DNA of 64,000 nucleotides from assembly GCF_017591425.1 (NCBI RefSeq), contig NW_024466307.1, positions 1,548,001 through 1,612,000 of the forward strand. The letters run 5' to 3'. The notes under the pieces were generated by a model. It made no database searches, was not told the origin of the DNA, and saw nothing but the letters and a program-made list of their open reading frames with translations. Positions 22,001 to 31,240 of this stretch are shown here, one piece after another. How positions within the stretch are numbered: position 1 is the stretch's first letter; every line of letters starts with the position of its first letter. This stretch comes from Ochotona curzoniae. Taxonomy: Eukaryota; Chordata; Mammalia; Lagomorpha; Ochotonidae. The translations under genes and the position numbers were made by a program.

Positions 22001-25000
22001 GCCAGGGAGGCCTACAACCTGGGCGTCCGCTACATCGGCGGCTGCTGCGGGTTCGAGCCCTACCACATCAGGGCCATCGCGGAGGAGCTGGCCCCGGAGA
22101 GGGGGTTCTTGCCCCCGGCGTCAGAGAAGCACGGCAGCTGGGGCAGCGGCCTGGACATGCACACCAAACCCTGGATCAGGGCCAGGTGGGAACTTCTACC
22201 TGAGTACTTTTTATGTGTTTCTCTCATCTCGTTTTCTTTACCATGCACATAAATAGTAAGGAAAGTTCCAGACGCGTAGACATGTGTGGAGTCTGGCTCT
22301 GCCCTGGCCACTGCTGCTGTCTTCTGCCTCAGGCATCCTTGGCTGCTCCTTCCATGTGTGCCAGTCCAGGTGTGCCCTGGAGGTGGCGCTCTTGTCCTCC
22401 CGGGGGAGTCCCTGCCCCTGATTCTGGACACCGGCTGGCACCGGCACTATGCCTAGACTCAGCTGGCCCTCCGCCTGACCCCCTGGGACACATCTGCTGG
22501 CCTGTGACCCAGATGTCGCAGTGGAGAATGGGGTGAGCCGCTGGGCTGCTGCTCGGTCAGTCCTGGAGACCTGTGCAGCATGGCGGCCTGTGAGTGTCTT
22601 TGACACTGAAATCTGCAGATCCTGGCCCCTGTTGGGTGAGGGGTTTCTTAGCTCTCCCTGCTCCACACAGCTGCAGTCTTTGGTGGGACAGGCTCTCGCA
22701 TCAAGGCCAGTGGATCCTCAGCCACATGACCTGCTGTCCAGACCCATGTCAGATTTCCACTTGATTCCTACTGGGAACTGCTCTCTTGGTACATCTGGTT
22801 TCCTAGGATTTTCACATGATATTCCGTTGTCCTCGTCGGAAGCAAAATCGCAGGCCTTCACACCTCAAAGGTCTCGGCATTCCTGGACTGGACTGTGTGT
22901 TAAAGTCAGTCGTCCTGCTATTGAAGACATGTTTCCTGTGGCTCCCTGACTTCGGGTTCTGTTTGGGATCCTGTGTGTCTGGCAGCCACCCCTCTGGGTG
23001 GATGGATGGACAGCAGATGGGGACATGCATACAAAGCCATCGCCCCATCTTCTGGGGAACTGGCCCTGCCACCGGTCTTTCCCTCTCCCTTGAGTGGTGC
23101 TCCACGCTTAATCCGTGCTGCACTTCTTTTATCGGTGCAGTGGCCTTTGAAGCAGGCTTCCTTTTAGAACTGGAACCTCCTTCCTAACGTAAAGTCATAG
23201 AAGCAGGAAATATCATTTAGCCAAGTCTTTCTTTCAGGAGATAGGGATATTTGTCAGAGAAGAATCTTTTACAGGTATCCTATTTACAAAAACTATGAAT
23301 TCTAATTAAACAGTGAGGAAAGCACACACGGGTGATGATTAAAATGGTATAAATAAATGAGAAATTACTTATCTTAATTATCACCTTTTAGGGACCATTC
23401 TTTGTAAGGCATTAAGAAATTATCTGCTAAACCAAGGCCATCTTTTTTTTAAGGATTTATTTATTTTTATTGGAAAGGCAGATTTACAGAGAGGAGAGAC
23501 AGAGAATAAGATCTTCCATCTGCTGCTTTACTCCCCTAGTGGCCACAAAAGCCGGAGCTAACCCGATCCGAAGCCAGGAGCCAGGAGCTTCTTCAAGGTC
23601 TCCCACATGGGTACAGGATCCCAAGGCTTTGGTCCATACTCCACTGCTTTCCCAGGCCACTAGCAAGAAACTGAATCAGAAATGGAGCAGGCGGGACATG
23701 AAGCAGCATCCGTAGAGGTTGCCGGTGGTTGTTAAGGGGAGGATTAACCAACTGAGCCATCGCACTGGGTCCCAAGCAAGGCCATCCTTGTACCACAGAC
23801 AATTAATTCTGATGCTGCTGGATCTCCTGACCACACAGAAGCTTGTAATTCCTAATAGTTCATCGCCTCAAAATATTTCTTTTTTTTCTTGTTGTTGTGT
23901 TAAGTGAGGGAAACTCTAAAAATACATTTAACACAAAGATCTGTAACCAGGGACTCTTGCAATGTTTGTCTAAACACAAGGAACAAATATTGACAAGGTG
24001 GTTTATTCTGTTAAAAAGACATTTTTTATTTGAAAGGCAAGATTACTGAGAGAGGAGAGAGCTCTTCTGTTCCCCGCCCCACCTCCCGGTTCACTCCCCA
24101 AATGGAGCTAGGCCTGTCTGAAGTCAGGAGCCAGGAGCTTCTTCTGGGTTTCCCACAGGCGCTCAAGGGAGCCCAACACTGGGCCATGCCCTGCTGCTCT
24201 CCCAGACACATCAGCAGGGAGCAGGATGGGAAGTGGAGCACCTGGGACTTGAACCGGTGCCCACATGGGATGCTGGTGCTCCAGGTAGACTTAATGTGCT
24301 ATGCTATGCCATGGCTATCCTCCAAGAAAGAAAATTACTCTGCTCTTTGTTACTTTTTAAAGAAATTGCACTTCATCTTGCTATATTAAAATTTTTTCCT
24401 ACACTACTATTACATTAAAATATTGAGTTGGGAGGATTCAGCTGGCAAATTTCAGACTAAAGTAATTCATAAAATAAGTAAAATTGCAACACAGTGGGCC
24501 TGGCACCAAAGCTCAGTGGCTAAATCCTCACCTTTCATGAGCTGGGATCCTATATGGGCACCGGTTCGTATCCCAGCTGCCCCACTTTCCATCCAGCTCC
24601 CTGTTTGTGACCTGGCAAAACAGTAAAGAACATTCCAAAAGACTTGGGACCTGCACTCGGATGGAGACCTGGAACGGGCTCCGGACTCCTGGCTTCAGAT
24701 CAGTTTTGCTCTGGCTGTTGCAGCCACTTGGAAAGTGAACCAGCAGCTAGATCTTTCTCTCTGTATCTCCTAACTATATCTGCCTTTCCAATAATAATAA
24801 ATAAACCTTTTTTAAAAAATTGCAACATTGCCTTTCCAATAAAAGTAAATAAATCTTTTTTTTAATTGCAATATTGCCTTTCCAGTAAAAATAAGTAAAT
24901 ATTAAAAACAAACAAACCCGCAACACAGTTTCTTTTCTCTGGAAGGTGGCGTGGGACCTAGGAACTGTTACTTAGCACAGAAATGAGAAATGCTCTCTGT

Positions 25001-25672
25001 TTTGAAGCAGAAGTTCCATTTCGGCCTGCTCTTGGCCAAGCTTTTTCAATGTATGTGTACACTGGAGGGTGCTTCAGGAAGCTTGTGGGGCAGGCGTTCA
25101 GGCTAGCAGTTAAGACACCAGGTGAGTACCTAGGTCCAGCTTCCTGCTGTGGCACCCCATGACCACCCCACTCCACACAAACCCCTCAGCAGGAGATCTG
25201 ACCTGAGCTTGCAGCTCCCGCCTTCATGAACCCTCTGGCTTCTCCGAGCCCCTTGGCTAGTGGAGCCACCTGGAAAATAAAAGGAGAACATGCATTTCCT
25301 CGCTCTCTCCCGCTCCTCCTGCTCTCAGGACAGAGGGCCAGGCAGCGAGGGAGGGGACAGATTTTTGGTGTGAAAAGTTTTGAATTCCAGGCATATATAT
25401 ATATTTTTGTCATTACATGCACTTTTCATGAACTGCCCTGAAGCTCTCCTGTGCATGGATTTCAACTGTTTTACACCAAAATCAACTTTCAGATTCCCTG
25501 TTCTGCCAACTTTGTGAATTGCCTCGTCTGTGATATTTAAAGCTTAGGCTTGAAGCACCTGACCCCTTTCCTGTCTGTCTGTGAACACAGGGCTCGGCGA
25601 GAGTACTGGGAGAGCCTGCAGCCAGCCTCGGGCAGGCCCTTCTGTCCAGCGCTGTCCAAGCCAGATGTCTAG
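16006..25672 (+). CDS. BHMT2: BHMT2, homocysteine S-methyltransferase 2
   Basis: Cytosolic zinc-dependent methyltransferase, the BHMT paralogue, which in other mammals uses S-methylmethionine to methylate homocysteine. Eight exons (16006-16038, 18408-18540, 19262-19353, 19607-19798, 20880-21027, 21540-21722, 21957-22185, 25591-25672) total 1092 bases, 363 residues, the usual BHMT2 length. Seen: zinc ligands Cys208 (GVNC) and Cys290-Cys291 (GGCCGFEP); the N-terminal GDGSF loop; Ser in TFTFSASED where BHMT has Tyr77, a residue linked to betaine binding. Relative to BHMT it lacks a 9-residue stretch at the exon 3 end and the 35-residue C-terminal arm. Exon phases match BHMT throughout, showing tandem duplication. 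The frame is fully open. Exon 7 is base-identical to BHMT exon 7. An upstream in-frame ATG at 15961 could add 15 residues. Confidence 0.97.
16735..16985 (-). mobile_element. C-repeat SINE, older form, minus
   Basis: Preceded by a short (TA/CA)n run at 16728-16747, then tgaaaggcagagttgagaga, and ends at the head with 'gcatgcaacgctggcccc'. Confidence 0.85.
18155..18250 (+). mobile_element. C-repeat SINE fragment, plus
   Basis: Only the 3' half is clear: 'tctggccactgtggccactt' then gccagcaggtggaagagtct and a CT-rich stretch. Confidence 0.6.
18408..18540 (+). CDS. BHMT2: BHMT2 coding exon 2
   Basis: 133 bases encoding [18 protein letters not shown]... to ...AVVEHPNA plus one base. A strong polypyrimidine tract (ctcctcctcctcctcag) precedes it. 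The donor is gtcagg. Confidence 0.95.
18960..19130. repeat. Low-complexity ACAC-rich tract
   Basis: A string of imperfect cacaa/tacac words, with 'cttacacaagcacaca' appearing twice (19030 and 19090), in BHMT2 intron 2. Probably a decayed tandem repeat. Confidence 0.5.
19262..19353 (+). CDS. BHMT2: BHMT2 coding exon 3
   Basis: 92 bases encoding [19 protein letters not shown] then [12 protein letters not shown]. It is 27 bases shorter at its 3' end than BHMT exon 3. The donor is gtgatg. Confidence 0.95.
19607..19798 (+). CDS. BHMT2: BHMT2 coding exon 4
   Basis: 192 bases, 64 codons, [15 protein letters not shown]... to ...KNVDFLIAE. Same length and phase as BHMT exon 4, but with many base differences from it. 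The donor is gtgagc. Confidence 0.96.
20880..21027 (+). CDS. BHMT2: BHMT2 coding exon 5
   Basis: 148 bases, [15 protein letters not shown]... to ...ECAVRLVEA plus one base. The acceptor is ...ttccgcag and the donor gtaact. Confidence 0.96.
21195..21440 (+). mobile_element. C-repeat SINE, older form, plus
   Basis: Head 'ggccaggctgtggtgctgca' through 'gatactccacttccaatcc' to 'ctggggagtgaagccggggg', in BHMT2 intron 5 (21028-21539). BHMT2 introns 2, 3, 4 and 6 (18541-19261, 19354-19606, 19799-20879, 21723-21956) show no clear SINE. Confidence 0.7.
21540..21722 (+). CDS. BHMT2: BHMT2 coding exon 6 (zinc ligand Cys208)
   Basis: 183 bases, [17 protein letters not shown]... to ...[10 protein letters not shown] plus one base. 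GVNC carries the first zinc ligand. The donor is gtaagc. Confidence 0.96.
21957..22185 (+). CDS. BHMT2: BHMT2 coding exon 7 (zinc ligands Cys290/Cys291)
   Basis: 229 bases, [19 protein letters not shown]... to ...DMHTKPWIR and two bases of the next Arg codon. It contains GGCCGFEP. Every base is identical to BHMT exon 7 (43549-43777), as are the 8 bases before and 3 after. The donor is gtggga. Confidence 0.97.
23450..23773 (-). mobile_element. C-repeat SINE, younger form, minus
   Basis: The tail at the left reads taaggatttatttatttttatt; 'gatcttccatctgctgcttt' and 'cccacatgggtacaggatcc' follow; the head reads 'gagccatcgcactgggtccc'. Confidence 0.9.
24015..24325 (-). mobile_element. C-repeat SINE, older form, minus
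   Basis: The left end is gacattttttatttgaaagg; the right part reads 'aaccggtgcccacatgggat' and decays into the head. Confidence 0.85.
24494..24910 (+). mobile_element. C-repeat SINE, plus, with triplicated 3' tail
   Basis: Head 'tgggcctggcaccaaagctc' and full body to 24818. The segment 'ttgc(a/c)...gcctttccaataaaa...aaat' then recurs twice, ending at 24848-24862 and about 24905. 'gcaacacag' occurs just before the element (24485-24493) and again after the last tail copy (24919-24927). Confidence 0.85.
25085..25335 (+). mobile_element. Possible degraded SINE, plus
   Basis: 'ggcgttcaggctagcagtta' resembles a C-repeat head, and a CT-rich stretch ends the element, but the middle is too diverged to be certain. 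Confidence 0.35.
25591..25672 (+). CDS. BHMT2: BHMT2 coding exon 8 and stop
   Basis: 82 bases, [17 protein letters not shown] then CPALSKPDV and stop TAG at 25670. This is the short BHMT2-type C-terminus without the long BHMT arm. The acceptor is ...tgaacacag. Confidence 0.95.
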
Positions 25673-26350
25673 GCCGGTGAGGGGAGCAAGTGCCCAGGGC
25701 CCTCCGCCTGTTTTCTGCCCGTTCTCTGATCCTTCCCCTGATGTCACCATCCTCATCCTCACCCTCATCATCTGTGTCCTGCATTGCTCCTGCTGCTGCT
25801 GCTGCAGGGACCCTGCCCCACACCTGCGGCCCCACACTCTCAGAGACCACCAACAACCACACTGACTTCCTGGGATGAGTCTGGTGTCTTAAGATAAAGG
25901 GAAGTCACTTAGAAACGGTCAAGGCTGGTTCTGCAGTGCCTGTGTCTCTCGGGCCGCTGAGGCGATGGCTGCAGAGGCTGCGACCGCCCCACACAAGACG
26001 CGAGCAGGCAGCCTTCTGAAGCGAGTCCCTCCAGGGTTTTCTAAACATGTCTCTGTGGTCATGGACAGCTGCACTCAATGATGATGCCAGCTCCACCCTC
26101 CACTTGACGGGCCACTCACAGATAAGACCCCCTGCTAATCACCACAAGGGAACCCAGTGAAGAAAGAAGTCCTGGGAGGCAGACCCCACTTGTCCTGGCT
26201 TGGGTTCCTGTCCTTCTCCCTCTCCCGTTTCTTTTTTCACAACAATGGATGGTGATTAAAAAACATACAAATCATGCACTTGTTACACTTCTTGCCTGTC
26301 TTAAATTCCATGTCATTCTTTACAACAATAATAAATTTATTACCCACTAT
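25673..26350 (+). other. BHMT2: BHMT2 3' untranslated region (approximate)
   Basis: Unique-looking sequence after the stop. The first good AATAAA is at 26330-26335, just before a younger SINE. The transcript end is inferred from this signal only. Confidence 0.4.
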
Positions 26351-26385
26351 GTCCCTGCTAAATTATATGTAAGATTTATTTACCT

Positions 26386-26719
26386 TGGGCCCGGCGCCAT
26401 GGCCTAGCGGCTAAAGTCCTCGCCTTGAACGCGCCCGGGATCCCATATGGGCGCCAGTTCTAATCCCGGTAGCTCCACTTCCCATCCAGCTCCCTGCTTG
26501 TGGCCTGGGAAAGCAGTCAAGGACAGCCCAAAGCCTTGGGACCCTGCACCCGTGTGGGAGACCCAGAAGAGGTTCCTGGCTCCTGGCTTCGGATCGGCAT
26601 AGCATCAGCTGTTGCGCTCACTTGGGGAGTGAATCATCGGACAGAAGATCTTTCTCACTGTCTCTCCTCCTCTCTGTATATCTGACTTTCCAATAAAAAT
26701 AAATAAATCTTTAAAAAAA
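26386..26719 (+). mobile_element. C-repeat SINE, younger form, plus, intact
   Basis: Full length, 'gggcccggcgccatggccta' to a poly(A) tail. The target-site duplication aagatttatttacct is at 26371-26385 and 26720-26734. The duplicated site is the T-rich tail of the minus SINE to the right, so this copy is the younger of the two. Confidence 0.95.
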
Positions 26720-26721
26720 AA

Positions 26722-27012
26722 GATTTATTTACCTATCTGAAAGACATATATGAAGAGAAGGAAAAACAGAGAGGGAGCTTCCAGCTGTTGGTTCACTTCC
26801 CAGATGGCCACAACCATAAAATCTGGGCTAAGCCAGAGCCAGTAGCTTCTAGATCTCCCAGGTGGGTGCAGAGGCCCAAGGACCTGGGCCATTTTCCACT
26901 GCTTCTCCCAGGCCATTGGCAGAGAGTTGGATGGGAAGTAGAACAGGCAGAACTAGAACCAGCACCTGCATGGAATGCCGACACCACAGATGCAGCCTAG
27001 AACCAGCCCCAT
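26722..27012 (-). mobile_element. C-repeat SINE, older form, minus
   Basis: Reads from the tail, agatttatttacctatctg, to the head 'gcctagaaccagccccatgg'. It forms an inverted pair with the neighbouring younger copy. Confidence 0.88.
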
Positions 27013-27117
27013 GGAGATGGTACTTGTACAGTGGGTTGGGGCTGAGGAAACTGGGTGACTTTCTGGAGACACTACACACTCAGTGATGTGGACCAGGACC
27101 CACAGCCCAGCTGCCAC

Positions 27118-27150
27118 ACCATGCCACACCATGCCACACCATACCACACC
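27118..27150. repeat. Short 10-bp tandem repeat (ccacaccatg)
   Basis: About three and a half copies of ccacaccatg/ccacaccata. Confidence 0.85.
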
Positions 27151-28039
27151 TGTCATGCCCAAGGCTGTGGCTCTGGCTGGACATATCCAGGTGTATCTGC
27201 TGCCGAGTTTTAGAAACTTGGGGTCGTCTTTCCTTCAGAGGAAGCCACCCATCAGTCCCAACATGTGGTTTGTCACTCCTTGCCTGGGGCCTGAGCCATA
27301 GCACTGTCCCTACCATGCACAACCCTGCCCTGAGAGACCCAGAGGGGCCAGGACACAGCATGGGGGTCTCAGAGCTCTCTGAGGGTGAGTGCTCCCTGAA
27401 GGCTGGCAGAGTGTCCAGCTGCAGCCAGGGCCTCCTGTTCAGCCATCTCTCCTGAAGCGGAATGCCCGTGGGAGTCAGAAATCAACTTACCCACAGCTGC
27501 CACCCGGTGGGCCACATGTTAGATGTGGACACACATACGGCAAGTTCATGGCTCCCTAACATCCCATAATCACTGTCAGCATGTTCCTAGCCTCTCACGC
27601 CTTCATTTTCCCCAAACCTAAAGCACATCCTTTTGCCACACGCTGCCTGGGTGCTGCAATACAGCCTTACCTCTTCAGCCTCAATTTCCACATGTGTACA
27701 CTGCGGTGGCCACGCAGCTGTGAGGACCAGCTGTGATAGCAGCAGTCTCGGGGTTGAGCCCACGCGGGAGCACCCACGGCCCCCTGTGCAGGCATCTCCA
27801 TGAGGGCTAAGAGCTGAGCACTTTCCACGTACAACAGTCACCAGTTTTGTTTAACACACACATGGCTTTCAGCCCGGCAGTCTGAAGTACAATGGCCTGG
27901 AGGCAATGTTGACCAAAGCTTATCCACGGGATAAGCACAGACATCTACCAGGTGAAATGTGTGAGAAAGATTTCCTACTTGAACATATGTAAATAGTGGT
28001 TGGGTCAGGCTTTAAATAATAATATTAATCAGATTAGTT

Positions 28040-28162
28040 CAGTTATGGCCACTGCATCTATTTGGGAAGTGACTCAACAGACGGAAGACCTTCTTTCCTT
28101 CTCTTTCCTTCCCTCTCTGTAAAATCTGCCTTTCAAGTAAAAAATAAATAAATAAATAAAAT
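28040..28162 (+). mobile_element. C-repeat SINE fragment, plus
   Basis: The 3' part only: 'ggccactgcatctatttggg' to a (AAAT)n tail, ctttcaagtaaaaaataaat. Confidence 0.8.
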
Positions 28163-28167
28163 AAGGG

Positions 28168-28497
28168 TATGTGTGGCAGCATGATGCTCAGTGGCTAAAT
28201 CCTTGCCTTGAACATGTCAGGATCCTATATGGGCACCAGTTCGTGTCCCAGCTGTTCCACTTCCCATCCAGCTCCCTGCTTGTGGCCTGGGAAAGCAGTC
28301 AAGGACGGCCCAAAGCCGTGGGACTCTGCACCCATGTGGGAGACCTGGAAGAGGCTCATGGCTCCTGGCTTCAGATCAGATCAGCTCCTCCGTTCTGGTA
28401 GTTACAGCTACTTGGGGAGTCAACAAGCAGATGGAAGATGTCTCTTTCTCTCTGTAAATCTTCCTTCCCAAGAAAAATAAATAAATCTTCAAACAGA
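28168..28497 (+). mobile_element. C-repeat SINE, younger form, plus
   Basis: 'gtgtggcagcatgatgctca' head, 'gaaagcagtcaaggacggcc' body and 'aaaaataaataaatcttc' tail. Confidence 0.9.
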
Positions 28498-28979
28498 AAA
28501 CAAAAAAGGAGGAAGTGGGATAGTGAGTAAGGCATGACCTCACCAGAAAACCCTCTACAACAGAGTGATTACTGGTTACTTGTATAAAGATTGGAACAGA
28601 AGTATGTGTGTGTGTAACTTAGAGAAGGGACCCCGAGAACTCTAGAATGAACCCCCAAAGAATACCCTGGTGCTGTTGCCCCTCTATGCTTCTTCATCAT
28701 GAAGCAGCCAGAGTCAATGCCCACCTGTCCCTAACAGCAGCTGGGGTCCATTCTTCCGGGGGAAGGAATGTTGAGGAGTGAGACAGGGTGACAGGCAGTT
28801 TGGGGTCTCTGGTCCCTGGTGAAGTTACCTTTGCAAACCATAAAATTTTGCTCCTCCTCATTCTCTGCCCTTCCAAGAGCACATTCTCCCTAGCTACATC
28901 CCTGGGGGATCTGTAGGAAGACCGCTGACTGGCCCTATAGGAAGATAGTTGATTCAGAGAGGACAATGGGAAGCCTTGC

Positions 28980-29230
28980 TAGTGTGGAGCCACGGCTAGC
29001 GGCCATCGTGATTTGATGCGGAAATGCACAGGCCAGGAACTCCCTAATCCTCAGGTTTAGCTAACAGATCAGACATGCTTCCTGTCACAGGCAGAGGTGC
29101 GAGAACTCCCACTGTCTCCAGTCAACTCCGTCTTGCTGTTGACATACAAATTCCTCAAACCCTCCTCTCAGATGTGTATGTGACCCTCGGTCTGTAAAAG
29201 TTAATAAACTTTGCCTGTTGATCATCAGAA
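28980..29230 (+). mobile_element. Possible LTR 3' part
   Basis: A block ending 'gttaataaactttgcctgtt' followed by gatcatca resembles the R-U5 end of a gammaretrovirus-type LTR (AATAAA shortly before a TTTGCCT word). There is no second LTR or clear target duplication, so the call is tentative. Confidence 0.3.
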
Positions 29231-30049
29231 AAAAAGGGGGTACAGGGAGGACCAGAACAATGAGGAAAAGCTCAAGCACTTAATCAACAAAGGCAACTGG
29301 TCAACCACTCGGGATGAGAAGGCATGGATCTCAAATTTTCTCCCAAATAAATTCTATCAACATGTATAGCACAATAACTCCACTGTGGGATGAATCAGGA
29401 ATGGGTTTCCCAACACAAGGGTCTTGAGCAGCGTCAGTGCAACCCCCACCCTGACCGCTGCACCTGCTTGACTGGCATTCAGACCTCCTGAGCACCCCGT
29501 CTTGGGTTCACAGAAGAGAGGGTTCTTCCAAGCAGAGCCCTCACCCTCACCCTACCTGGCAGTGTTTCCTGTGTAGGATGCCTTATGAAGCCCTGTGCAC
29601 CTGGTGCGGCTGACAGGCAGGACCAGGGTGTGGGACCTACACCACCTGGTATGGCTTATAGATGGGGCCAGGGCGTGGGACCTGCAGGCAGTGAGCCAGG
29701 GCTCCAGAGCTTTCCCAAATGTGGCACCTGCCAGGCTCAGCCCCATCCTTTCTTCAACAGCTCCCGGAGTTCAGCTCTGTGCTCCCTCACCCCACATGTT
29801 TCTCATCCTGCCCCTAGATCAATGACCACAGACATCTCGAAGATCATCTGAAGGCCTCGGGAGATGAGCGTGGTCTGAGTGCTGCTGTTCTGCCTTGAAG
29901 CTTCACACACACTTGACAAACCCAGGCAGACTTTCCTCCACTTACAACTAGGACACAGACTTACTTCAGCTACTGAATATTAGAAAACATAAATAGCACA
30001 TTCAAAACCAGGTAAGTGTAGAGGAGACATTCACATCTACTGATGTCAA

Positions 30050-30360
30050 TGACTCGAGCACTGGCACTGGTGGATAGCCAAGTCATCACCATCCTCTCTC
30101 TAGAGGTGCAAACATGGACAACCTATTTGGAAAGCAAGTTGGCCATATCCGTGGAAATCTAAAAACCCACACATCTTTGGACATGCAGTTTTTGCAGGCA
30201 GCAGCTTTGCTTGCTATGCCAGAGTGCCAGCGCTGCGGCTGTACTTCTAAGAATGTAACTGTCTAGAACCAACCTAAACATCCACCTGTGACTCACTGGC
30301 TATGTAAACCATAGAACACTGGCTTGTAGTCATTAAAAGGAGCACAGTAGGAATACAAAC
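30050..30360 (+). mobile_element. Ancient L1 3' end, plus
   Basis: 'tatttggaaagcaagttggc' and 'ctagaaccaacctaaacatc' followed by a 'tcattaaaagga' word match the usual order of old L1 ORF2-end/3'UTR sequence. Degenerate, with no open frame. Confidence 0.6.
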
Positions 30361-30834
30361 AAGGACCCCTGGAGAATCAAGACAGTGGAATAGGATAGGG
30401 ACACGTTTAAACAGACAGTGTGAAGCAAAGAAGGCACATTCCAGGAAACAGGAGAGGACAGAACAACAGCAGAAGGGCACCTGGAGACTGACAGACATGG
30501 GAAAGCAGCAACACAATGAGGTGGTGTTGCAGTGACCGACATCCCAGCAGCATTCAGCAAGTGGTGATCTGAACTCCACCGACAGCCGAAACTGTCAGCA
30601 AGGTGGGAAGGGAGCACAGGAGGTGAACCAGGACAAACAACGGCTGGTCTATTTGATTTGACCAGGGGAAGAGACAGAGCAGCAGGTCCCAGACAGATGG
30701 TGCAGGAACAGGGTGGATTTCACAGTCCACTCCGCCCCCTAGAACTGAGTCGGGCACCATTTTGAAGAGGGAGGTAGAGGCTACGAACAGTAGTGTGCAA
30801 GCAGTGGGCTGGGAGTGAACTCATTTCTGGAGAT

Positions 30835-31080
30835 TCTTTCTTCTGCCTCCTTCATTCTATCTTGGAGACTTTCCATTGCACTTGTAATTTGTTCCATTGT
30901 ACTTTTCATTTCTGATATATCAGCTTTCATTTGATCACTTCCTGTCTGACATGTTTCTTAAATTTTTTGAACTCCTGTATTACATGCTTCTCATTGTTGA
31001 TAAGAAGCTTTATAACAAGTGTTTTGAATTCTGTATCTCCTATTTTCTCAATGTATTCCTCAGTTAACTCTGAGGTTGGT
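30835..31080 (-). mobile_element. L1 ORF1 remnant, minus
   Basis: Read on the minus strand it gives LTEEYIEKIGDTEFK and a coiled-coil-like stretch that is then broken by stops, typical of the start of an L1 ORF1. It is a dead LINE fragment. Confidence 0.65.
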
Positions 31081-31106
31081 CAGCAAACAAGAGGAGCCTG
31101 ACTTTT

Positions 31107-31240
31107 CAGCCCCAGAGCAGACGCCTACTGGACCGCAGGACCACCCTTCCCAGCCCCAGGGCAGATGCCTGCTGGACCACAGGACCAACCTTCCCAGCCC
31201 CAGAGCAGACGCCTGCTGGACTGTGGGGCCACCAGCCCTG
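31107..31240. repeat. 44-bp tandem repeat, about three copies
   Basis: Units starting 'cagccccag(a/g)gcaga' at 31107, 31151 and 31195. It abuts the L1 ORF1 remnant and may belong to the 5' part of the same element. Confidence 0.85.

Larger units (their letters stand above)
22186..25590. other. BHMT2 intron 7
   Basis: The largest BHMT2 intron. Bases 22190-23440 show nothing recognisable; three SINEs and a degraded fourth follow between 23450 and 25330. Confidence 0.85.

Noticed and set aside
30835..31080. Possible coding L1 ORF1
   Set aside because: Broken by stops after a short stretch and not followed by the rest of ORF1 or ORF2; a dead fragment.
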